Assembly: GCA_951213105.1 (NCBI GenBank)
Contig: OX578136.1
Location: 73,908,730 to 73,972,729, forward strand
Origin: Amaurobius ferox
Taxonomy: Eukaryota > Arthropoda > Arachnida > Araneae > Amaurobiidae
Reading direction: 5' to 3'
Length of the DNA: 64,000 bases
Below the pieces are notes generated by a model. It was given only the letters and a program-made list of their open reading frames with translations, had not been told where the DNA came from and did no database searches. Shown here in pieces: positions 54,407 to 64,000 of the stretch (its first letter is position 1; each line of letters starts with the position of its first letter). Position numbers and translations under genes: made by a program.

Positions 54407-57147
54407 AATTTCGCCGTTACAAAATTATTTTGAACCCATCTGTCAAGGCACATAGTTGGCAATGGGAATAGAATATCTTGACCTCGTAATGCCATGTTCA
54501 AACGAAAAGGAAAGAGTGGAATGGGTGTTGTATATGTAAACTGCGACAGAAATCACCGCATATTCATTCTTTGCGCCCGAATTTTTCGGTCCAAAAGATA
54601 AGGCCAAGTGTTGGGAAAACTGAAGTAATAAACTTAAAACAAACTGGAGTTCTGAAATATTTCTGGTCCAACATAGCTCATACTATCTAATATAATATAA
54701 AGAAAATATTCTTTTTTTCCCGAAAATTTTCGTATTCGAGATTTTGATGCCACAATATGTTTTAGGACCTCTTGAACACGTTTTGACTATTTTTGGAGTG
54801 ATGTCCGTTTGTCTGCTTGTGGTCGATTGCTTGTAGACACGATAGCTGCCACAAATATTAATAGACTTACACGATACTTTATATCCGGCTCTGTTATCGA
54901 AAAATCTAAAACTAGATAGAATTTTTTGAAATTTGAGAGTAAACTCGAAATTTTATATTTTTTTTAACACGGCATCATAGGACAAAATTTGACATACTCA
55001 TGCATAAAAGGGGTTATTTATGGCACAAGGTTCACCAGACTTAATAACTTCAATCATTGTTGTGAAAAATAGAAGAGATACAAATTTTTGTGTTTGTGAC
55101 GTCATTACTCCCCCCCCCCCGCCCTCGTTGGAGGGCGCAACGTAATTTGTCAAGTATGGTATCAATCGAAAGATTTGATACCATATTTTAACATAACTTG
55201 CCATTTAAAGCGAAGGGTAACACCCTATAATTGTAATCATTTGGACCAACGGTACCAATTTTCGAAAATTTTACTTGCAATATTTGAAAAAAATAAAATA
55301 ACAATCACACATTACTCAAAGATGGATTGTGGTATGAGAAAGTCAAGTTGATCCACATTCCAGTTAATTTTCCCTCGTTAGCAAGCATTTGATACGTCGT
55401 TGCTAAAAAATCAAAATTTGAGATTTCAAAGCCTGTTAAAGAGTAATCCAATCCTGAAACTCTCTTTACAGATCCAAAAGAATTGCAGAAAACTTCCTTC
55501 CACAGTTTAAAATAAATGCAGAAAACTTTCTGGACGCCATGAACCGTTAAAATTGTTTATGGTATGATGACTATGTCTGCAGTTACTTCATTTGCGACTC
55601 CCATTTCAGGGTAGAATAATCCCTGTAAGGAAACGTTTTTTGACCCCGTTATTTAAAAATGTTTACCTCTTCCCAATAACCATTAAATGAAGATGAAACT
55701 TGTAGAAGCATGCTGATGCGGTAACTATGGTTTTAATTTGGACTTTTAAATATTTTTCATTGCCATTTGTCACTACGGGACGATCGATGAGGTAACAAGC
55801 GAGCACAAAACTCTTTATAATAATAATTTTAGAATTTTTCTGGTAGAAGTATTTACTTAAATTCATCAACATTTTAAGCATAGTTTCAGACTGGTCCACT
55901 GTTTATAAAATTCTATGCATTCAGTATTATAGCGCAGTGACTTCTACTCTATAACAGGGCGTTACATTCAGGCAAAGAAGTAATCAAATAGTTACTCATC
56001 ATCAACATTTATTACCGTTGTTATATTATGTAAAATGCTTACCATTATTATGTATGAAAAAAGCTTACCATTATTATTAAAAATTTAAATGAGTCTGAAT
56101 TTATAATAGACATTGATACAAATCTAAAGGTACTTTATTTATTCTATGTCATCAAATCGGTTCGAATACCGGAGTGAAGTTATATTTTATTTTGCTAACA
56201 AATTCATATAATCGCATAGTACGTATAGTCATAATTGTATACTATATAAAATATAATGTTTTGAATTTTAAAAACATATGAATAATGATTAAACAAGAAT
56301 GGCCTCTTTAATATGGCCTCTTAAACCCTTAATACTTTTACATTGTCGTTTCATTCTGCGTTACCAATGATGACTTTCGTCGTGAACATTAGTTGAGAAC
56401 CAAATGTGGAGGTATTAGAAAAAAGCTATTTTAACTTATTTATTATTTATTAAAATATTTGGGTTTATGAAAGATAATATTCATTTTGGAAAACTTAAAA
56501 TTGAGTAAAAATAATGGTTACTTTTTTATAACGGAGCACCTGTATTTAACACTTTTCAAGATCGCAATAATTATAATTGCAAAGATATTCAAAGAAAACA
56601 GAAAGGGCTCATTACTTTGACCCAAATATTGCATATATTATTTAATTAACTCAAATTCTTAAAGTTTAATTTATATTATTTTTGAACAAGCATAAATGAT
56701 TCGATTTATGTGTCGCATTCTTCCGCATTTAGCATAATGTTGCCATATAAAATCTAAACAAGGGATTTGAATATAAAAATAAAATAACAAATAATTTATT
56801 TATTTTTAATCAAAAATTTATTTAAAAACGCGAATTAAGGTGAATGGTAATCAGAAACGCTGTTTAACCCTCTTTAGTTAAACAGCTTTTTTTATAGATT
56901 TGATTCAGTTAAATTTATTGTTTATAGTTTAAAATTTTGTGCATTGAAAATTGTGATAAAACATGTATAAAATTCCAATAACCCCAAAATATATGAACCT
57001 TCAGGTTTTCTAAGATACATCATTATAAATACAATTTTTCTAACTTATAAATACATAAAGAAACAGTATCTCTTAATGATAAATATTGAAATTCTGGTGT
57101 AGCGAAAATTTAACAAAGTCTCATAATATAACAATAGTACCTCTATA
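54407..57147. other. Unassigned AT-rich DNA
   Basis: No gene is supported. A C-run (ten C, about 55110-55119) and a stretch with GTGATGTCCGTTTGTCTGC and CACGATAGCTGCC at 54798-54855 (faintly like the 3' part of the hairpin-ended family) are the only features noticed. Confidence 0.35.
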
Positions 57148-58049
57148 CAGGGTGTCCCAAAAACATCGGATTTTATTCCTTAAATAATCTTAAACATATA
57201 TAATGAATTACAAAGTTACGTAAAATAAGGTACAGAATTTTATGAAATTGATAAAAATTTTCAAGGGAATTAAATTCCAAGAAATACAAAATTTAAATTT
57301 TTATACGGATCCCGTACAAAAACATTTCCAATGAGTGAAATGTGCCCTATCCACTAATAAGTTGATGTACAAAATTTCAACATTTTATCATAAAAAGTCC
57401 CAAAGATATGAAAAGACAAAAATACTGACTTAAACTACTTTTCGATGCATCTACATGGGTTCTCAGAGGGGAAAAATCATGTCGGCAGATCGCAATTCAG
57501 GAGTCATACACAAATTACTAAAGAAAACAATGATTACATAAATAAATAATAATTTTGTTGCTATTTATTGGTACAAAGTTCTACACTATGTAGAAATAAT
57601 AACTTTACACAAAGATTACAAAACTTGTTCAAAATGTTTACCATCCATGCCAAAGATCCATTAAAGATAAGAGGCAAATATTAGTTGCGTATGATACATT
57701 TCTGCGTTGTGTCATTTACACTCTTGCTGTAAACATTTATATTTTAATTTATGATTAATCCCTCACCAACTTTGTTTAAACATATCTCTGGGACTTTTTA
57801 TGACAAAATGCTAAAATTTTGTACATCACCTTATTAGTGTATGGGGCACATTTTACTCATTGGAAATGTTTTTGTACGGCGGCCGTATAAAAATTTAAAT
57901 TTTGTATTTCTTCAAATTTAATCCCCTGAAAATTTTTGTCGATTTCATAAAATTCTGTACCATTTTTATACAACTTTGTAATTTATTATATATGTCAAAG
58001 ATCAATATTTAAGGAATAAAAGCCGAGGTCAATGTTTTGGGACACCCTG
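57148..58049. mobile_element. 902-bp foldback element with ~270-bp inverted arms, TA-flanked
   Basis: Termini CAGGGTGTCCCAAAA in inverted orientation, with TA on both sides (57146-57147, 58050-58051). Pairing continues well beyond the ends: TACAGAATTTTATGAAAT, ATACAAAATTTAAATTTTTA, GTACAAAAACATTTCC and CATAAAAAGTCCCA all recur as reverse complements, giving arms to about 57415 and from about 57775. A ~360-bp unpaired middle has no coding frame. Ends of this kind are found in mariner-type MITEs; the long arms would give a long hairpin RNA. Confidence 0.9.
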
Positions 58050-58051
58050 TA

Positions 58052-59439
58052 TATGTCTTTAGTTAATTCTATTGGATTTAACTATATAAAAATAGCTGAC
58101 TGCCAAAATAACATTAATTAACTTATACAATAACTTTTAGGAAAATGCAATAGTAGCTTTTGACCGTAACGTCCAGTTACTTTATTTTCTCCGGAATAAC
58201 TATAAAGGTGCTTCAGTTACTCATTACGGACGGACAAAGCGAAATCCATTCTCCATTTTTGAAGAAGCGAAATCAGCATTTGCCTGAATTTTGTTATCCC
58301 TTTTACTCGAGAACTACAATAGGTAGGAACATGAAATTTTGCATACATACGTGAAATTGCGCGCAGATTTGTAGAATCACAATTTCAATTATTGAAACGA
58401 ATTGTAACAGGGAAAATCGTCCAGTCTTTTAAACTGCGCGTACTCATTAAGGCTTCCTACAAATAACATGTAAGAAAAGCCGTTGTTGTACAAAAATTAA
58501 AAGGGTGTCCAACACTAGGCCTTACTACACAATTTTTTTTTTCTTTTTTTCCCACAGTTGTCAGAAGAACGTGACAAAACAAAATACATACCATGGAGTT
58601 AGAGAGTTTCCCTACTTACATGATGCATACAATAATAAAACGCAACGTAATAAAACGTGTTGGCGATTCAACTGTCTTACTTTGATTCCATTGTTTTAAT
58701 GTAGTATTTTAGTTTGTTTAACTTACAATTCAAATTTTAAAAACTTCTATGCTGTTTTATATTAGTATTCTCAAATATTGAAATTATTTTTGTATACTTC
58801 TAATTTCATAATTTATTTGTTAAATTAAGATTCAATTTACAATCTTTCACAGCCCTCACACTTCATACATGCTGGTCCATTCAAAGCAGGCTTTTACTAG
58901 TTTACAATATAAGGGTAAATTACTTCTTACATTTTCCAAGTAACTTTACCCAACCATATTCCAAGTAACTTTACCCAAGTAACTTTACCCAACCATTCAC
59001 ATGTATACATGACAACTTAATATACCCCGTCATTTGAAATACTTAACAGCTAGTATATTATTATAAAATATCCTTTCCCCACCGCAAAAAGACAATCATT
59101 CAGAAGCCTGAGAAACATTATACGAAGAAAGGTAAATACCAGTGTAAATTATAAAAGAAAATTTTCTTTTTCCCACTTTGAATGCCATTATTAAATAATT
59201 CAGCATTAAATATAGTGTGTAATAAAATAAGACAAAGATAAGATTTAAGAAGTAATCGTTGTATGAAAATTTACTCCGTTAATGACAATACGGATTAAAC
59301 TAGATTGTTTTGGTGCTCTACGATCGTTTGTTTGGAGCTAATGGGGACTCAATTGTTGGTGTATGTACTATTATTCAAAGTTGATTCCGAACCACTAATA
59401 AGCATCCACGAAGTATCCCAGATACGAGAGCAAGTTTGC
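58052..59439. other. Unassigned AT-rich DNA
   Basis: Contains a small imperfect tandem of CCAAGTAACTTTACC at about 58937-59000. No gene is supported. Confidence 0.4.
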
Positions 59440-60487
59440 CCTCGTATCAGTGGCGGCTCGTGAGCGAGGTGTAGAGGGAGGCGCTCATATATGTATTTAT
59501 GTATAGATGGGGATATTTAAGTATAGAGGCATACTATAATATGTATTTATGTATATTATAGTATCCCTCCTCAGTTTGTGCCAACTACGTCTTTTAGACT
59601 TCGAGTTCGTCGTTTGTCCGGCACTGATAAATTCGTTCCGGCGTTACCTCGAAATAACTGTATACCAAATTATTATTTTACTTGCGCTGATATGCATTTG
59701 CAAGTTTCCTTAAAATGAATAAGAGCCTATTGTAACCATGGAAATTATTTGAATGTATTTCTAAATAAATTTATATCAAATTTGTAAAAATTAAATACTC
59801 TCAGTCGTATGCATGTGCAGTATTTTATTATGATTAGCGCAATTGTTTGTACACCCAAAATGCACACAATTTCTCTCAGGTACACAATATGGCTAATAGT
59901 TTTGTACCTGATCATCCTTGTAACCCAAACAGTAACATAATTAGAGAGCGAAAATCAACTAAATCTACGGCCGTTTATATGTAGAAACGGAATAACTATT
60001 TTCATACAAGTTTAAGAATGATTTTGGAATTTACAGAAAGTTCTTATGCATTATGGTTTTCTCTATTCGTCTTTAAAATGATATGAGCGAGTTCTGCCTG
60101 CTAGTAATCATTATATATAGCAATCAGTTTCTATAGCAATAAGCAGTTAGCTCGCTGCACGGATTCAACAAAAGTGGATCAAAGTTTAGAGTGAGCAGAT
60201 CGAGTGGGTCCATTGTAGAGTAGAAAATACAGTGTGAAAATTGCATCAAAATCGGAGCAAGTGTCACTAAGATAGATAAAAATGTAAATATAAAAAAGAG
60301 GAGGGTCTCCCCTCTTCCACCACGGTTGTTTCATATTACATAATAACAGACGATGTTTGTGTGTCGACGTGTGTGTGTAAGGTCTGTAGCGGAAAATGTA
60401 AACATCGTACGGTCTTGAAATATCGTGCACGGATATTTCAGGAACCAAGGCGATGCATTTTTGTAAAACCGAAATATGAAATTGAGG

Positions 60488-61100
60488 CTACTTAAAGTAA
60501 AAGTTACGCCCAGAGGGTTGACATAATAAGGTTGTATATCTAAGTGATTGCCACCAGCAAAATCTAAATCGCTCAATTAGAAGGTGAAATAAGAAATTTG
60601 GCGGGGGGGGGGCCTAACCGAACTGAAAGTTGCGCCCAGGAAGCTGACACAATAAATATGTATATCCAGTTCACATGTACAAATGGTGCCGGGACTATAG
60701 CCACCAACGGAATCAAAATGGCTCAATTAGGAGCCGAGATGTGAAATTAGAAGAGGACTACTTAAAGTAAAAATTGCGCCCAAGGGATTGATATGAAAGA
60801 TATGTATATTCAAATGGTACAAAGAGTGTAGCTACCAGAAGATTCAAAATCGCTCAATTTAGGAACCGAGAAGTAAAACCGTGCGGGCTAGTTAAACTAA
60901 AAGTGACGCTCAGAGGGTTTGAATAAAACAATATGCATGTCCAGACGATACGCGTATAGATAGATAGTGCAGAGACTATAGCTGCCAGTAGATTCAAAAT
61001 CGTTTAATTTGGAAACGAGATGAGAAATTTTAGGACTACCTCAAGTGAAATTTACGGCTAGGGAGTATCGGATCAATATTGGACTTCAATGAAATTAGAA
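60488..61100. repeat. ~125-148-bp tandem units inside the hAT-like element
   Basis: Five diverged units starting at about 60488, 60613, 60758, 60888 and 61036, each with CTACTTAAAGTAAAA, CGCCCAGAGGG and further down AATCGCTCAATTAGGA. Each unit also has a GCCACCAG/GCTACCAG-like segment. No open frame runs through them. Confidence 0.8.
60602..60612. repeat. Poly-G tract (first of three G/C runs)
   Basis: A run of about ten G in the repeat region. Other runs in the same element are G at about 61138-61149 and C at about 61495-61507. Confidence 0.9.
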
Positions 61101-62359
61101 GCAAAACCAGGGGGATTGAATAGTCGCCGGTGAAGAGGGGGGGGGGGGAGATTTTAAGGAAAACAACGTCAGATCAAAGAATCAAGTATCAGGTTGAAAA
61201 TTAATTTTTAACTTCTTTAACAAATATTTATATTTTTTTTCAATCTTTAATGTTAAATAGCTGAAAAAGTAAGACAGCTGAGTAAATCAAGAGACCCACC
61301 CCCTCAGACAACACATTTCTGAAAGTGTCACTAAAAATATCCACGGGCATGCCACAAATACAATTCTCGTGACTTTTAAGCAATTAAGAAGTCAAACGCA
61401 TTGAAATTCATCACAAACAAAGCATGGAACTACCCCAAATCAGAAATAATTCCCTTTCCGAAGGACAGACAGAACCACCCTACATCAGAAATGCCCCCCC
61501 CCCCCCCGTCCGGGCGCTTACGCAGCGAAATTAAACTGAGTGCTCCAAACAATGCATTTTTCTACCAAAAACGAAGAACGGAACCCCCAAAATACCATCA
61601 ATAACCCCCCCTTATTCAATGAAGTAAAAAGCACAAAATATATATCGAAACTTTTTTGAATTTCTATTTTCTATATCTAATACTACTAAACTATTTCTTC
61701 ATGAACCAAAACTGAAAAAGCTAGGGGTCAATAGGATCAATAAAATAAATCAGAATTAGATAAATACAGTAATTTATTTTCAAATATTTATTTAAACATC
61801 CAAATTTATTATTTTAAAAAGAAGCGAGAGCGAGAACACTCATTTATCAAGAAAAATTCGAGGCCAAATTAGCGAAACTCAGCCAATTCGAGTCAGTCGT
61901 TCACGATATTCGAGTCTTCTTGGCTTCTTTAGAAGAGAGCCGCGATATAAGCCGCGGCTCAGATCAGATTGGAATATTGCAATGTCTGTTTTTTTAGCTG
62001 AAATTTCTATTGCCGTTGTATTCACATACCATTCTTTCTATTATCAGAGAGTCGCTAACGGGACGCGGATCTTATTAAAATCCCTCGTCTTTCCCTATAA
62101 TGCAGTATTTTTCCCTATAAATTTAATATAGTATGAAGAGGGGATGAGAGATTTTATTGAAAGTCAAAGCTTTAGTGCTGCCATCTAGTGACAAATTTTA
62201 TCATTTATTTCCAATAATTCGACTTTTAGTTGAAAGAAATTTCAGATAATTTCCTTAAAAATTGTAATTAACCTATATAACTAAAGGAATTTGAAGTGCT
62301 TGATCAAGGGGGTCCGCGCGGCCCCGCGGCGCCCCTGAATAACCGCCCCTGCCTCGTAT

Positions 62360-62819
62360 GTAGGATATTTTTCGATAAAGTAAGGCCTGTTTGACTAGAT
62401 TCTTTTTATTTTAATAATAAGTCAAAATAAAGAAATAATTGAACAACGAAAGACATAAATAAAAGGACTACCGCTAGGTTGCTTCTATTTCTTTGTATGT
62501 AAACGATGATCAAATTAGCAGAAAGATGATTATGCTATTAGAAGGGACTAAAAAACAGTATTATAAATTAGACGTTCATAAAATTATGCCGATTCTTCAG
62601 CATGGAATTCCCAAGCTCGTTCCACTACTCGACCACTACTAAACTTTAATCATATTTTTAAATTTTCTAATGTTAATATAATTTTACACATGATTCTTAA
62701 TAAACTTTCTTGAAAGATTCTTCTTTCTCATTCAAGTTCCATTGTAAATAATAATTCTCTTTTAATTTCTTCTGCCTCAAAATCACTTACTTAACTCCTC
62801 TTTACTCTTTTCCTTTTAA
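62360..62819. other. Unassigned AT-rich DNA
   Basis: No gene or bounded repeat recognised. Confidence 0.4.
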
Positions 62820-63262
62820 TTTTAGTTTCCATTACCGGGTTGTTTTCTTTTTATGTTACTACTTTACTTTACTTTCCGGATGAAGTTTAGTCATTTAGTT
62901 TCCGTTATCGGGTTGTTTCCTTTTTATGTTACTGTTTTACTCTCCGGATGAAGTTTACTCGTTTAGTTTCCGTTACTAGGTTGTTTCTTTTTTATATCAC
63001 TGTTTTACTTTACTTTCCAGATGAAGTGTGCTCCTTTAGTTTTCCAAAATTGATTGTTTATATTTATATGTAACTGCTCTATTTTTACTTTCCCGATAAG
63101 TAGCTAATTAAGTTTCTGAACCTGGTTCTTTTTTTGTCAATGTGACTACTCTGTTTTACTTTTCGGGGGAAGTTAACCAATTTAGTTTTCGAAACCAGTT
63201 GTTTCTTTAATACAAAATTGTTCTGTTTTTCTTTCTCTGATGAAGTAGTTCATTTAATTCAG
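62820..63262. repeat. ~70-80-bp minisatellite, about six units
   Basis: Units contain TTTAGTTTCCGTTA, GGGTTGTTTCTTTTTATG, TACTGTTTTACTTT and CCGGATGAAGTTTA. The first three are well preserved and the last three progressively diverged. Confidence 0.88.
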
Positions 63263-63289
63263 AAATGGGTTGGTAAATACTGGAAGCCT

Positions 63290-63845
63290 ATTGTTTTTAA
63301 ACACAATCGAATGTTCAGAACCCTCCTAAAATTTCGACTGAAATTTTAAAAAAATCATCAAAACATCAAACCCTTTAATAAAGTTAGGCAAATAGATATT
63401 TCTTATGTAATTTTTCCTTAGAAAACGATTGGCATAAAATTTAGAACGCTAGCATGAACAGTTTTTGAGACATTGCACATTTTTCAAATAAATTTATCAA
63501 AAAATCCCATAAATTAAAAAATATTAACTGTTGAGAAACATGTTCACTTTTCATATGTAATATCATGCGATATATTTGGTGACATCATTCTCGTGAATCT
63601 AGTTCGTTCCATTCATAAGAAAAGATACTTTGAATAATACTTTTGTATTTGAACGCCAACGCCAATAGTCATTTATCTGCTATAAGAATAACTTATTTCT
63701 CCGTCCATAACGCTTAGCGAGATTTTGGCAACGAATTTGGCGGACAACAAGTATCTACTATAAGAATAACCTATTTTGTTTTTACTGTAAAAGTAGTAAA
63801 TTTATTGCATTATATAAGGAAAGTCATGTGATGCCCACATCAAAT
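63290..63845 (-). repeat. (CA)n-bearing repeat family, inverted partial copy
   Basis: The reverse complement of about 28165-28740: it includes GTGAATCTAGTTCGTTCC, CGCCAATAGTCATTT, the GCCAAAATC/TTGGCG module and the start ACTTTCCTTATATAATG. The (CA)n half is missing. Confidence 0.8.
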
Positions 63846-64000
63846 TTTTTATTACTTTCCTTATATACATCCTGTGTAAGGAAAGTGTTGTGACGGGGTC
63901 GAAAATTCGAATTTGAGTTTTCGACGGGAGAGCACGTTTCAAGTATACCTGATCACGAATCGAACATTTTTGAGGTGATGTCTGTGTCTGTGTGTGTGTC
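63846..64000 (-). repeat. (CA)n-bearing repeat family, second inverted copy running off the window
   Basis: Begins with the terminal hairpin (ACTTTCCTTATATACA with TGTAAGGAAAGT), then GACGGGGTCGAAAATTCG, GATGTCTGTGTCTG and the start of a (GT)n run. It abuts the previous copy head-to-tail. Confidence 0.8.

Larger units (their letters stand above)
59448..62351. mobile_element. 2.9-kb hAT-like non-autonomous transposon with perfect 8-bp duplication
   Basis: Flanked by CCTCGTAT on both sides (59440-59447, 62352-62359). Ends are CAGTGGCGGCTCGTGAG and, reversed, CAGGGGCGGTTATTCAG (12 of 17 identical). An 8-bp duplication plus CAGnGGCGG ends is the hAT pattern. P elements also make 8-bp duplications but have different ends. 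No hAT transposase frame is visible. The interior holds ~135-bp tandem units and three homopolymer G/C tracts. Confidence 0.75.

Overview
The window is a gene-poor, AT-rich stretch of a eukaryotic nuclear genome, almost certainly an invertebrate animal and most likely an arthropod. The guess rests on the mix of mobile elements (P-element/THAP9-like, Penelope-like, Tc1, pogo-like, hAT-like, Helitrons, a Maverick/adintovirus-type PolB relic) and on a SINE whose head is an animal 5S rRNA. I cannot fix the species. I see no convincing intact host protein-coding gene, no free-standing tRNA gene, no bacterial operon and no CRISPR array. Nearly every open frame is either a decayed transposon protein or an accident of repeat sequence.

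Layout. 1-836: unassigned AT-rich DNA. 837-22834: the broken coding region of a P-element/THAP9-like transposase on the + strand, opened by three insertions. Two are copies of a ~1.3-kb hairpin-ended family (837-2150 and 3173-4572; perhaps Helentron-like). The third is a 16.75-kb head-to-tail array of non-autonomous Helitrons (4877-21626). Each Helitron unit has a 5' end with TATACTAATTG, a (GTCT)n tract, alternating ~150-bp internal repeats, and a 3' hairpin followed by CTAG. The transposase resumes on the far side of each insertion, so the pre-insertion order can be read. 23665-24275: an unexplained GC-rich block packed with short perfect hairpins. 24281-29160: minisatellites, an AT-rich degenerate satellite and copies of a (CA)n-bearing repeat family. 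29290-31890: two Penelope-like fragments with GIY-YIG endonuclease remains, split by another copy of the hairpin-ended family. 32862-34125: a fourth copy of that family, carrying a 5S-headed SINE with a clean 14-bp target duplication.

34682-46087: a series of TA-flanked DNA transposons and MITEs, a solitary complete Helitron (40554-42010), a possible LTR promoter and a primer-binding-like site. 46553-47762: a minus-strand DNA polymerase B pseudogene, followed at 47777-48464 by a 5S-headed SINE and a tRNA-headed SINE in tandem, separated and flanked by the same 13-bp target sequence. 48478-57147: mostly unassigned. 57148-58049: a long-armed foldback element. 59448-62351: a 2.9-kb hAT-like element with a perfect 8-bp target duplication. 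62820-64000: a minisatellite and two head-to-tail copies of the (CA)n-bearing family.

The strongest unusual signals are: (1) the Helitron array, whose CTAG-to-5'-end junctions lack intervening host DNA, as expected if rolling-circle transposition runs past its terminator and produces a satellite; (2) a SINE family in which a 5S rRNA sits in front of a tRNA-derived head that has lost its B box, beside a sister SINE that keeps the tRNA promoter; (3) the hairpin-dense GC island at 23.7-24.3 kb, which matches nothing I recognise.
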